13,192 bases of DNA from Deltaproteobacteria bacterium (GTDB lineage: Bacteria > Myxococcota_A > JAADFL01): contig JAADFL010000195.1 in NCBI GenBank assembly GCA_013152945.1, positions 1 through 13,192 of the forward strand. Direction: 5' to 3'. The notes under the pieces are model-generated. The model was not told where the DNA came from and did not search any database. It was given only the letters and a program-made list of their open reading frames with translations. Below, piece after piece: positions 6,080 through 13,192 of this stretch. The translations under genes were made by a program, and so were the position numbers. Numbering within the stretch: the stretch's first letter is position 1; the number at the start of each line of letters is the position of its first letter.

Positions 6080-7355
6080 CGAAAACAATCTTCCCGGAAA
6101 CCAAGGTATACACGACCCTGCCCTTGAGCTTCCAGCCCTTGAACGGAGAGTTTCTCGATTTCGAACGAAACAGGTCCGGCCTTACCTCCCACTCGGCATC
6201 CGGGTCAATCAGGACAAGGTCAGCCGGGCTGCCCGGGATTACCGTCCTTTTAGCGGGAAGACCGAGCAACTTCGCAGGTTCGCTGGATGTTGCCTCGAGC
6301 ACTCTTTTGAAACCCAATTCATCCTTGACAAGAAGCATGAGAGCCAGGGCCGTCTCCAGGCCTATGGCTCCGGCAGGAGCAAGCTCAAGCCCGGCGGCCT
6401 TTTCAAAAGCGGCATGAGGAGCATGATCGGTTGCCACCATGTCTATGGTTCCGTCCCTTAGACCGGCCATCAAGGCCAGCCTGTCGGCCTTTGTTCGAAG
6501 TGGAGGATTGACCTTGTAATCAGGATCTTTCGTCAACAAGACATCTTCATCCAGCAAGAGGTGGTGCAAGGTAACCTCTGCTGTTACTTCGAGTCCCTTT
6601 GCCTTGGCTTCACGAACCATGTCTACTGATTCTGCGGCGCTCAAATGTTGCACGTGGAGCCGCCCGCCCGTCTTCTCCAAGATTCGCAGGTCTCTTTTCA
6701 GGGCCTCTGTCTCTCCTGCCCTGGGCCTTCCTGAAAGTCCCAGGAACTTCGAAACCTTTCCCTTGTTCACGACCCCGTTCCGTACAATCGACGGAACCTC
6801 GCAATGTTCCATCACAGGCAGTCCCAGCCCGGCCGATGCGACAAGGGCCTCGGTTAATACATGCTCGCTCTCTATCCATGCCCCATCATCCGAGAATCCG
6901 CATACACCCGCTTGCTGCAATGCCGGAAAATCGACCGGCTCTTTTCCCTCTCTCCCGACCGAGGCGGCTGCGACCACCAACAGCCTGGCATGGGGCAGGG
7001 GCAAGGCCTCAACTTTGCGAAATATCTCTTCCACGACATCCGGTGAATCTATCGGAGGCTCTGTATTGGGCATTATCGCCACGCAACAGTATCCGCCGGC
7101 ACCTGCCGCGGCCAAACCGCTTTCAATATCCTCCTTGTACGAAAAACCAGGATATCTGAAATGAACGTGCGGATCGATCATTGCAGGCATAGCCCACAGC
7201 CCTTCCGCATCCAGCATGCGGTTGCCTTTTGCCTTTCCCGCAGGGACCTGTTTCACTATAAGTTCGTTGCGTAAAACCAGGTCCACCGGGGCACCCGGGC
7301 CATCTTCACGAACAGGCGATACCGCACGCAGGACTACATCATACTTGTCACTCAC
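6069..7355 (-). CDS. pyrC: Dihydroorotase, class I
   Basis: This 428-residue amidohydrolase catalyses the third step of pyrimidine synthesis, interconverting carbamoyl-aspartate and dihydroorotate in the cytoplasm. Metal and substrate residues of the class I enzymes are all visible: DPHVHFR with His63 and His65, MPNTEPP (95-101), GFSDDG with Asp156/157, His184 (MEHCE), His237 (VQHLS), VNPPLR (282-287) and ATDHAPH with Asp310. This complete set argues for an active enzyme, unlike the inactive PyrC-like partners of some aspartate transcarbamoylases. The C-terminal SPADLVLIDPD and ...GRVVYTLVSGKIV segments close the usual small beta domain. It starts with GTG, overlapping the preceding stop by three bases (GTGA). 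No pyrB or other pyrimidine gene is adjacent in the window. Allantoinase is the closest alternative, but the NPPLR motif and overall match favour dihydroorotase. Confidence 0.92.
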   Translation of the reverse strand: MSDKYDVVLRAVSPVREDGPGAPVDLVLRNELIVKQVPAGKAKGNRMLDAEGLWAMPAMIDPHVHFRYPGFSYKEDIESGLAAAGAGGYCCVAIMPNTEPPIDSPDVVEEIFRKVEALPLPHARLLVVAAASVGREGKEPVDFPALQQAGVCGFSDDGAWIESEHVLTEALVASAGLGLPVMEHCEVPSIVRNGVVNKGKVSKFLGLSGRPRAGETEALKRDLRILEKTGGRLHVQHLSAAESVDMVREAKAKGLEVTAEVTLHHLLLDEDVLLTKDPDYKVNPPLRTKADRLALMAGLRDGTIDMVATDHAPHAAFEKAAGLELAPAGAIGLETALALMLLVKDELGFKRVLEATSSEPAKLLGLPAKRTVIPGSPADLVLIDPDAEWEVRPDLFRSKSRNSPFKGWKLKGRVVYTLVSGKIVFDGR

Positions 7356-7747
7356 CTGAGAAAACCGGCTCCCTTTACATGCATGTGGAGATAGTGGCCG
7401 TAACCAAAACCCAATTTCACGTAAACATCGTAATCAGCGGTTATCCTGGCCCGGTTATGACTCCTATCCAAGACGAAATCAGCCGGTTCGAAATCACGCA
7501 AACCGGCTCCCCGCAACTTTCTTACAAGCTTTTCCAGGATCTTGCTCTGGCTGTCGGATTTCCCGGATGTCTTTATTGTTTCTTCAATTGCCTTTTTTAC
7601 CTCGAAACTGTCTATGTAAGGAGGAGCGTACTTTGTTACAAGAAACAGCACGATAAAGCCAAGGACAATATAAAAATTTGTCTTGGCTGTGAAAAAATAT
7701 TTTCCGTCTATATTTGAAAGACCTCTCCTGTACATCAAGGGTTTCAT
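7352..7747 (-). CDS. DUF4845-like single-span membrane protein
   Basis: This 131-residue protein has one hydrophobic segment (about residues 25-40), followed by KYAPPYIDSFEVKKAIE, a helical stretch, and a short beta region around ARITADYDVYVKLGFGY. The pattern (membrane span, then Pro-Pro-Tyr-Ile and VKKA, then a strand-rich end with DYxV) resembles DUF4845 proteins, which in many proteobacteria are encoded directly after lepB. Here an ABC permease gene lies between the two. The function is unknown. The ATG at 7747 is chosen because AGGAG lies seven bases upstream; a TTG at 7762 that overlaps the permease stop has no such site. Its own stop overlaps the GTG of pyrC. The family assignment is by recalled pattern, not a search. 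Confidence 0.75.
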   Translation of the reverse strand: MKPLMYRRGLSNIDGKYFFTAKTNFYIVLGFIVLFLVTKYAPPYIDSFEVKKAIEETIKTSGKSDSQSKILEKLVRKLRGAGLRDFEPADFVLDRSHNRARITADYDVYVKLGFGYGHYLHMHVKGAGFLR

Positions 7748-7758
7748 ATGTGAACTCC

Positions 7759-8541
7759 TCAAAGTCTGTCCGCGAGTTTAGGTCTCGCGCGCCTGAATAC
7801 CAAGTAACCCAAGAAAAATATCAGCATAGACATGGAGAAGAAGATCGCCATCCCTTGGACTTGTGGAAGCCTGTGATTAAGGACTATCTCGCGATAAATT
7901 CCAACCAAATGCGCCATTGGATTTGCATGAAGCAATATCTGGTACCTCTTCGGATACATGCCCGGCGGATAGAAGACAGGCGTAAGAAAGAGCCAAACAA
8001 GCATGAAGGAATCCAGAAAATGCCTCAAGTCCCTGAAATATACCTGTACGGTGGCAGCCATCCAGGAAAGTCCCAGAACAAACGCGAAATGAAAGAGTAT
8101 CACTATTGGCATAAGCAAAAGGTGCCAACTGGGCAAGGACTTGAAAAACATGGCAAACACCACCAGCAAGACCAAACCTATCAAGAGTGACAGCATCTCT
8201 GACACCACTATGTGGAGGGGAAGCATGATTGCCGGAAACCTGGACTTGGTCAAAAGTACTGCATTGTCCTGAAAACAAACCACTCCCCTCTGGATCGAGC
8301 CTGCCAAGGCCGTCCAAGGCAACATACCGCAAAACAGGTTTAAGGCGAAGTCTCCCGTACTGCCGCCTGGATTGAATTTCAAGTCGAGAAATTCCGAAAA
8401 AACAACGGTATAAACAACCAGCATTATCAGAGGGTGTATTACCGACCAAAAAAAACCGACCGACGAACCTGCGTACCTGCTCTTGAAATCCGCCCGTACG
8501 AACATCCAAAGCAACCGGGCTTTTGCAACAGCTTCACTCAT
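7759..8541 (-). CDS. ABC-2 type permease, polysaccharide/polyol-phosphate export (Wzm/TagG-like)
   Basis: This 260-residue inner-membrane protein has the length and layout of O-antigen or teichoic-acid exporter permeases. An amphipathic N-terminal helix (RADFKSRYAGSSVGFFW, about 16-32) is followed by roughly six hydrophobic segments (near 33-50, 67-83, 108-132, 140-165, 177-195 and 229-248). Typical short motifs are VYFRDLRHFL (167-176), TPVFYPPGMYP (187-197) and NPMAHLVGIYREI (207-219). Such permeases work as dimers with a Wzt-like ATPase, which is not encoded next to it. The partner must lie elsewhere or beyond the window. The ATG at 8541 overlaps the lepB stop (ATGA); a TTG at 8568 inside lepB is less likely. 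The GalE-like epimerase in the same operon fits a surface-carbohydrate role, but the exported substrate is not deducible. Confidence 0.87.
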   Translation of the reverse strand: MSEAVAKARLLWMFVRADFKSRYAGSSVGFFWSVIHPLIMLVVYTVVFSEFLDLKFNPGGSTGDFALNLFCGMLPWTALAGSIQRGVVCFQDNAVLLTKSRFPAIMLPLHIVVSEMLSLLIGLVLLVVFAMFFKSLPSWHLLLMPIVILFHFAFVLGLSWMAATVQVYFRDLRHFLDSFMLVWLFLTPVFYPPGMYPKRYQILLHANPMAHLVGIYREIVLNHRLPQVQGMAIFFSMSMLIFFLGYLVFRRARPKLADRL

Positions 8542-10160
8542 CTGATTTTCATGCCGTAACGGTGCCAATTACCCCAAGCAAACCAGATGAATATGGCACG
8601 CCCCTTGATATTCTCCAATGGTACCTGCCCCCACGAGCGGCTATCATAACTGTTGTCCCTGTTGTCTCCCATCACCAGGACATGTCCGGGCTTCACTTGC
8701 CACCTGCCTGAAGGTCCATGCCTGTGATAAGGAGGCTCATAAATCACGGAATGGATTTTGCCCATGAGGTCTTCATCGTAGCGTAGCGTCTTGTGAAGCC
8801 AACCGGTTTCCCGGTCCGGGTACACGTACGTCCCCTTCTGCTCCAAATGTGCTTCACGCCCATTTATGAAAAGCCTGGTTCCGCCTACAACCTCCACGAC
8901 GTCACCCGGCAATCCGATAACGCGCTTTATGTAGTCTTCGCCTGTTTCGGGTTGAACGAACACAATAACATCCCCTCGAGAGGGAAGCCTGTCTTTATAG
9001 AATACCTTGGCATTGAAAAAAGGTATTCTCAAACCATATTCATACTTGTTTACGAAAATGTGGTCGCCTATTTCCAGGGTCGGCAACATGGAACCTGACG
9101 GAATCCTGAAAGGCTCGAATAAAAAAGCCCTGATGGCGAGTGCAATCAGGATGGCCCCGCCTATGGACTCCACATATTCTCTCAAGCTGCTCTTCATGAA
9201 AAGACCCAAGTACCTCTTGATGAGGTCATCCAGTTGTTGGGCGCTTTCCTGGATCTGCTGCAGGGCCAGCATATATTCCGCCTTGGCATCTTTATTGTAA
9301 AAGGTGGCAAACAACTTGATTATTCTTGTTTTTTTCAGCAATTCTTTTGTGCGGTCGCGTGCGGACTCAAGCTCCTCTTGACGTACCCGGCCAAGGACCA
9401 GTCTCACACGTTTCTTTTTCAAAAGCCTGGTCGCCTCATGTACCAGCCTCTTGGCGTCCTTGACCGTACTACGGCCAAGCTCGACCTTCCACCCATATAA
9501 ATCAAGGTAATCCTGCAACCTTCGCAAGGCCTTCCCCTTCTCAATGCTGGAAGAAGCTGAAGACATGATCGCATCGAGAGCCTGTATGGCTTCTTCTATA
9601 CCGGTCCTTTCCTTTTCATTGAGAACGGCCGCTGTTTTCTTGGAAGAAAGCAGTTTCCTTGAATCGGCAATCAATTTCTTCGCTCTCTTGTCCACGTTCA
9701 CATTCGTGGGTCTGGCTTCAGAGAAAAGCTGCTCCAACAAGTCATCCAACTCCGAGACGGATCCCCGGATATCTTCATTTCTTGCGTTTTCCGCCCTGTC
9801 TATAGCCGCCTTGAGTGTTTTTCGATCACGTTCCTTGAGCACATCCTTTCTCTCTTGCATGGCCAGCTTGGCTTCTGCAATCCTGCGTTTCAGTCTCTGG
9901 AGTTCGCCATAGGACATGGACATCGACACAGGGAACAAGGTTCGGCCCACCAGGTCTTCCAACACGGCCAAGGCCCTACCTGCTTCGCCGGGCTCCGAGG
10001 CATTCTTCACTCTTTCCGCTGCCTCGAGTATTTCCTTCTTGTCATCCATATCCAGCTTGTCACCCCTGGTAAGCCAGGGATAGAGGGCCGCCCTCCTTGC
10101 CGCCTTTGCAAAAGCTAAAGCTCGGGACCTGGCAAATATTTCTGTGGACTGATTTTCCAT
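8538..10160 (-). CDS. lepB: Signal peptidase I with long N-terminal helical-repeat extension
   Basis: The C-terminal part (about 325-540) is a complete signal peptidase I. It has a membrane span (about 332-348), PSGSM with catalytic Ser357, DYIKRVIGLPGD with general-base Lys412, and the GDNRDNSYDSRSWG box (498-511). The enzyme removes signal peptides from exported proteins at the periplasmic face. Ahead of it are about 325 charged, helix-prone residues with no signal peptide, which should be cytoplasmic. They contain about four degenerate repeats of 60-85 residues (near 12-72, 86-143, 156-221 and 232-316), each ending in a pattern like AL..L.DLL. Most family members have 170-330 residues in total, so the extension is unusual. 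The ATG overlaps the lepA stop by one base (TGATG) and has GAGAGGGG seven bases upstream; a longer frame to 10298 lies inside lepA and is rejected. Confidence 0.93.
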   Translation of the reverse strand: MENQSTEIFARSRALAFAKAARRAALYPWLTRGDKLDMDDKKEILEAAERVKNASEPGEAGRALAVLEDLVGRTLFPVSMSMSYGELQRLKRRIAEAKLAMQERKDVLKERDRKTLKAAIDRAENARNEDIRGSVSELDDLLEQLFSEARPTNVNVDKRAKKLIADSRKLLSSKKTAAVLNEKERTGIEEAIQALDAIMSSASSSIEKGKALRRLQDYLDLYGWKVELGRSTVKDAKRLVHEATRLLKKKRVRLVLGRVRQEELESARDRTKELLKKTRIIKLFATFYNKDAKAEYMLALQQIQESAQQLDDLIKRYLGLFMKSSLREYVESIGGAILIALAIRAFLFEPFRIPSGSMLPTLEIGDHIFVNKYEYGLRIPFFNAKVFYKDRLPSRGDVIVFVQPETGEDYIKRVIGLPGDVVEVVGGTRLFINGREAHLEQKGTYVYPDRETGWLHKTLRYDEDLMGKIHSVIYEPPYHRHGPSGRWQVKPGHVLVMGDNRDNSYDSRSWGQVPLENIKGRAIFIWFAWGNWHRYGMKIR

Positions 10161-11962
10161 CAATTGTCCCCTCTCTTGAGCACTGCCAGGAAAGCGGACT
10201 GGGGGATTACCACGTTTCCAACTGATTTCATCCTCTTCTTGCCTGCCTTTTGTTTTTCCAATAGTTTTCTTTTTCTCGATATATCTCCGCCATAACACTT
10301 GGCTGTGACATCTTTCCTCAAGGATTTTACGGTAGTTCGCGCGATTACTTTGGAGCCTATTGCAGCTTGAATAGCCACGTCGAACATCTGCCTGGGGATC
10401 TCCTCCTTCAACTTCCTGCAGATTTCCACTCCCCTGTAATATGCTCTTTCCTTGTGGACCAGCACGGTCAATGCATCCACCGGTTCTCCGTTCACCAGTA
10501 TATCGAGCCGTATCAAATCACCGGCCTGATAACCCACCAAATCGTAATCCAAGGAAGCATATCCCCGGGTTACGGATTTCAACTTGTCATAGAAATCCAC
10601 AACAATCTCGGCCAAGGGCATCTCGTATACCAAGATCGTCCTGTTGGCTGCAGGATAAGACATATCCTTTTGAATTCCTCTCCTGTCCACACACAACTTT
10701 ACCACAGCGCCCACGTACTCGGACGGACAATGAATGGTTGCCCGGACAATAGGCTCTTCAACCTCAGCCAAGAGATTGGGAGGAGGCAGCTTGCTCGGAT
10801 TTTCTATATCGATTTCTTCTCCCTTGACGGTCATCACCTTGTACACCACGGTTGGCGATGTATTAACCAGGTCGAGTCCGTATTCCCTTTCCAGCCTTTC
10901 CTGCACAATCTCCATGTGTAGGAGGCCCAGGTATCCGCACCTGAAACCGAAGCCCAGGGCTTGACTGGTCTCTGGTTCGTACACAAAAGACGAATCGTTC
11001 AGCGAAAGCTTTTCCAGGGCTTCCCTCAATTGTACATATTGTGCTGGATCCACGGGAAAGATTCCTGAAAATACCATGGGCTTGGCAGGCCTGAAACCCG
11101 GGAGCGGTTTGAGGGCAGGATGAGCCGTGGAAGTGACCGTATCACCTACCATGGCATCGCCTATTTCCTTTACTCCGGCAGCCACAAAGCCCACATCGCC
11201 CACGGCCAACTCTTCCACCTCCACGGGCTGCGGCATATAGACACCAACCCTGGTTACCTCGTAATCCTTACCTGATGCCATGAACCTGATACTGTCGCCT
11301 TTCCTGATTCTGCCCTGCCTGACCCTCAACATGATCATGACTCCCTGGTATGAGTCATACCAGGAATCGAATACCAGGGCCGCAAGGGGGGCATCAGGGT
11401 CTCCCTTGGGCACGGGAATCCTCTTGGTTATAGCCTCCAGCACATTCCTGACATTGGTGCCGTCCTTTGCACTGACCGCAATGGCATCAGAAGCATCGAG
11501 ACCGATAACATCTTCTATTTCATTTTTAACCCTTTCCACATCGGCACTTGCCAGATCTATCTTGTTTATTACCGGCAATATTTCCAAATCATTGTCGAGT
11601 GCCAGGTAAACGTTGGCCAATGTCTGGGCCTCAACCCCCTGTGTGGCATCAACCACCAGTACCGCCCCTTCACATGCAGCCAAGGCCCTCGATACCTCGT
11701 AATGAAAGTCCACGTGCCCCGGAGTATCAATTAAATTGAGCCTGTATTCCTTGCCGTCTTCGGCACTATAGGTCAACCGCACGGCAGAGGCCTTGATTGT
11801 AATACCACGTTCCCGTTCCAGGTCCATGCTGTCCAAAAACTGCTCGGTAGATTCTCTTTCCGTGACTGCGCCGCATATCTCCAGGAGACGATCAGCCAAA
11901 GTCGACTTACCATGATCTATATGCGCAACAATAGCAAAATTCCTGGTACCACCGGATGACAT
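10160..11962 (-). CDS. lepA: Elongation factor 4 (LepA) GTPase
   Basis: This 600-residue translational GTPase is of standard length. The G motifs are intact: AHIDHGKST (13-21), RGITIKA (52-58), DTPGHVDF (79-86), NKID (133-136) and SAKDG (164-168). The diagnostic LepA C-terminal region is present near the end, with [17 protein letters not shown] followed by KRMKSVGNV, a basic tail that distinguishes it from EF-G, TypA and Tet(M). EF4 binds ribosomes and affects elongation or initiation and ribosome assembly; it is usually dispensable under normal growth. The lepA-lepB order is the classical one. The ATG overlaps the epimerase stop by one base (TAATG), with only a weak AGG upstream, so translation probably depends on the preceding gene. 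Confidence 0.97.
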   Translation of the reverse strand: MSSGGTRNFAIVAHIDHGKSTLADRLLEICGAVTERESTEQFLDSMDLERERGITIKASAVRLTYSAEDGKEYRLNLIDTPGHVDFHYEVSRALAACEGAVLVVDATQGVEAQTLANVYLALDNDLEILPVINKIDLASADVERVKNEIEDVIGLDASDAIAVSAKDGTNVRNVLEAITKRIPVPKGDPDAPLAALVFDSWYDSYQGVMIMLRVRQGRIRKGDSIRFMASGKDYEVTRVGVYMPQPVEVEELAVGDVGFVAAGVKEIGDAMVGDTVTSTAHPALKPLPGFRPAKPMVFSGIFPVDPAQYVQLREALEKLSLNDSSFVYEPETSQALGFGFRCGYLGLLHMEIVQERLEREYGLDLVNTSPTVVYKVMTVKGEEIDIENPSKLPPPNLLAEVEEPIVRATIHCPSEYVGAVVKLCVDRRGIQKDMSYPAANRTILVYEMPLAEIVVDFYDKLKSVTRGYASLDYDLVGYQAGDLIRLDILVNGEPVDALTVLVHKERAYYRGVEICRKLKEEIPRQMFDVAIQAAIGSKVIARTTVKSLRKDVTAKCYGGDISRKRKLLEKQKAGKKRMKSVGNVVIPQSAFLAVLKRGDN

Positions 11963-12891
11963 TACCTACTTCGAACTCCCTTGAAGTATTCTATGGTTTT
12001 TTTCAGGCCGGACTCCAATGTCGTCTTGGGCTTAAAACCCCAAAGCTTCATGGCAAGCGAAGGATCCACCGAACTGCGTCGCTGCTCACCCGGCTTTGCC
12101 GGAGCCATTACCGGAGCCAGATCCGTTTCGCAAAATCCGGCCATCATCCAATAGAGATCTGAAACCGACGTCTCTATGCCGGTTCCCACGTTGACAGGAC
12201 CCACGTATTCGCTTTCCATGGCAGCAAGGAATGCCCTTGCCACGTCCATCACATACACGAAGTCCCTTGTCTGTAATCCATCACCAAATATCGTAGCCCT
12301 TCGGCCGGATAACAAATTATTAGAAAAAATGGCTACCACACCAGCCTCTCCAAAAGGATCTTGTCTTGGTCCATACACGTTGGCCAGTCTCAGGAAACAC
12401 GGCGCAGCGCTTCCTGCCTCTTCGTTCAAGCAAGCCAAATAATATTCGGAGGCCATTTTGGAAATACCGTACGGACTCCTGGGTATCATCCTGTGCTCCT
12501 CCGGTGCCGGAAAGACTTCCTGCTCACCATAGACAGCCCCACCGGACGATGCAAACAAGAGTCTGGAAACACCTGCAGCAGCGCTAGCCCGTGCCACCAT
12601 CAATGTACCAAGCACATTGATATCCGCATCAGTTACAGGATCGGCCACACTTTTCCTGACATCAATCTGGGCCGCCAGGTGAATTACCACCTTCGGCCCG
12701 ATACCTGCAACAAGATCAATCAACCGGGTGTCCCTGACATCCATGACCTCGATGGGGACGCCCTTTGGCAGGTTATCCTGTCTGCCCGTAGACAGATTAT
12801 CCACCACAAAAACTTCGTGGTGTTTTTCAATGAGCAACTCCACCAGATTGGATCCGATGAAACCGGCTCCTCCTGTTACAAGAATTTTCAT
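11962..12891 (-). CDS. NAD-dependent epimerase/dehydratase, UDP-glucose 4-epimerase-like
   Basis: This 309-residue extended short-chain dehydrogenase is typical in length for GalE-like sugar-nucleotide epimerases. It has the Rossmann GGAGFIG motif (7-13), acidic Asp31 selecting NAD, HLAAQ (71-75), a Ser115/Ser116 pair, and the YGISK catalytic motif with Tyr141 and Lys145. Further on come [29 protein letters not shown] and NVGTG, all common in UDP-sugar 4-epimerases. Such enzymes interconvert UDP-glucose/galactose or the N-acetyl or uronic forms; the substrate cannot be told from these motifs, so no symbol is given. The ATG overlaps the regulator gene stop (ATGA). The permease further down the operon suggests the sugar goes to an exported glycan, which is inference. 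Confidence 0.9.
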   Translation of the reverse strand: MKILVTGGAGFIGSNLVELLIEKHHEVFVVDNLSTGRQDNLPKGVPIEVMDVRDTRLIDLVAGIGPKVVIHLAAQIDVRKSVADPVTDADINVLGTLMVARASAAAGVSRLLFASSGGAVYGEQEVFPAPEEHRMIPRSPYGISKMASEYYLACLNEEAGSAAPCFLRLANVYGPRQDPFGEAGVVAIFSNNLLSGRRATIFGDGLQTRDFVYVMDVARAFLAAMESEYVGPVNVGTGIETSVSDLYWMMAGFCETDLAPVMAPAKPGEQRRSSVDPSLAMKLWGFKPKTTLESGLKKTIEYFKGVRSR

Positions 12892-13079
12892 TTACCCTTT
12901 ACTCCATCCTCAAAAGTCAATTGACCTGGCAAAAACTCCTTGTACCGATCCAATACCAGGTCGATACCTTCCCGTATATACTCGGCCACAGGCACCTTTG
13001 TTCTTTGGTTCAGGAGTTTCAGCCTCTCGTTTTGCTCCAGCGTGATGTAAACCGTCGTTGATACCTTTCGTCTTGCCAT
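12888..13079 (-). CDS. Ribbon-helix-helix (CopG/MetJ/Arc-type) DNA-binding protein
   Basis: This 63-residue protein is mostly one ribbon-helix-helix fold. A basic start (MARRK) leads into a strand STTVYIT (7-13) that would insert into the major groove as a dimer. Helix A follows at about 15-27, a turn at TKVPVAE, and helix B at about 32-46 (YIREGIDLVLDRY). The last 15 residues look flexible. RHH proteins are small repressors or antitoxins. No toxin gene is next to it; instead it heads an operon of translation, secretion and metabolic genes. The start is secure: GGGGAGG lies six bases upstream of the ATG. Its stop overlaps the epimerase ATG. Two palindromes in its own promoter region make autoregulation plausible. 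Confidence 0.85.
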   Translation of the reverse strand: MARRKVSTTVYITLEQNERLKLLNQRTKVPVAEYIREGIDLVLDRYKEFLPGQLTFEDGVKGK

Positions 13080-13085
13080 GTCTTT

Positions 13086-13092
13086 CCTCCCC
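13086..13092 (-). promoter_or_regulatory. Strong ribosome binding site of the regulator gene
   Basis: On the minus strand, GGGGAGG is followed after six bases by the ATG at 13079. It is one of the best Shine-Dalgarno matches in the window and marks the operon's first gene. Confidence 0.7.
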
Positions 13093-13121
13093 GGGATTGA
13101 TTAGTCAACCTCGAAAAAATT

Positions 13122-13150
13122 ACCATATATGGCAACATATATGTCGTCAA
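13122..13150 (-). promoter_or_regulatory. Sigma-70-like promoter of the long operon
   Basis: On the minus strand, TTGACG (13150-13145; five of six bases) and TATGGT (13127-13122; four of six) are separated by exactly 17 nt. Transcription would begin about 35 nt upstream of the regulator's ATG, leaving a short leader with a strong ribosome binding site. This is the only long upstream region in the window serving the first block, which supports a main promoter here. Confidence 0.5.
13123..13144. promoter_or_regulatory. Paired 10-bp palindromes, candidate operator
   Basis: CCATATATGG (13123-13132) and ACATATATGT (13135-13144) share the core CATATATG, with centres 12 bp apart, close to one helical turn. 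They fill the spacer and overlap the -10 box of the predicted promoter. Ribbon-helix-helix proteins typically bind such closely spaced short symmetric or repeated sites cooperatively, and the first gene encodes one. Binding here would block RNA polymerase. The link is inference. Confidence 0.45.
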
Positions 13151-13192
13151 TAAAAATCCCTTTGCACATTTGATCGAAAAGAATATATAGTA

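Noticed and set aside
5841-6461. 206-codon plus-strand open frame across the radical SAM and pyrC genes, and similar long frames at 6599-7164
   Set aside because: They lie antisense to well-supported genes, encode low-complexity Pro/Arg/Ser-rich products with no recognisable motif, and lack ribosome binding sites.
10161-10298. Upstream extension of lepB by 46 residues inside lepA
   Set aside because: The extra part lies wholly within the lepA C-terminal region in another frame. The ATG at 10160 has a good ribosome binding site and the common one-base overlap with the lepA stop.
12888-13079. RHH protein as the antitoxin of a toxin-antitoxin pair
   Set aside because: The gene after it is a complete sugar-nucleotide epimerase and only 113 bases precede it in the window. 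No toxin is visible, although one just upstream of the window cannot be excluded.
13123-13132. CCATATATGG as a CArG-box
   Set aside because: It fits the eukaryotic CC(A/T)6GG pattern by chance. The context is a bacterial promoter, and the neighbouring palindrome lacks the CC/GG ends.

Overview
The window reads as a compact bacterial chromosome segment of roughly balanced base composition. All twelve genes I can support lie on the minus strand and almost every junction overlaps by 1-26 nt, so the text below follows transcription, from high coordinates to low. A lipoprotein with a lipobox, a Wzm-like exporter subunit and a DUF4845-like protein next to lepB suggest a Gram-negative. The gene set and the unusual long LepB would fit a delta-proteobacterial (Desulfobacterota/Myxococcota-like) lineage, but that placement is inference and nothing here fixes the taxon.

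Block 1 (13150 down to 4045) looks like one long operon. A sigma-70-like promoter, overlapped by two 10-bp palindromes, precedes a small ribbon-helix-helix regulator. It is followed by a GalE-like sugar-nucleotide epimerase, lepA (elongation factor 4), lepB (signal peptidase I with an extra cytoplasmic helical-repeat region of about 325 residues), a polysaccharide-type ABC-2 permease without its ATPase, a DUF4845-like single-span membrane protein, pyrC (dihydroorotase), a PflX-like radical SAM protein and tgt (tRNA-guanine transglycosylase). The themes are translation and tRNA modification, secretion, envelope carbohydrate and pyrimidine synthesis. The tight packing implies co-transcription and translational coupling.

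Block 2 (3942 down to 255) starts after the only sizeable internal gap (171 nt). The gap holds a possible promoter, a small hairpin and an imperfect direct repeat. A tryptophanase, recognised at the residues that separate it from tyrosine phenol-lyase, is coupled by ATGA overlaps to a membrane-anchored SGNH/GDSL hydrolase with an unassigned beta-rich C-terminal domain, and then to a small secreted lipoprotein. This enzyme-hydrolase-lipoprotein trio is the least ordinary gene association in the window.

The last 254 bases (1-254) carry no convincing gene. They hold two GC-rich hairpins that can act as tandem terminators for block 2, a perfect 20-bp palindrome resembling REP-type intergenic repeats, and a 15-bp tandem duplication. 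No tRNA, rRNA, CRISPR array, transposase or phage gene was seen.
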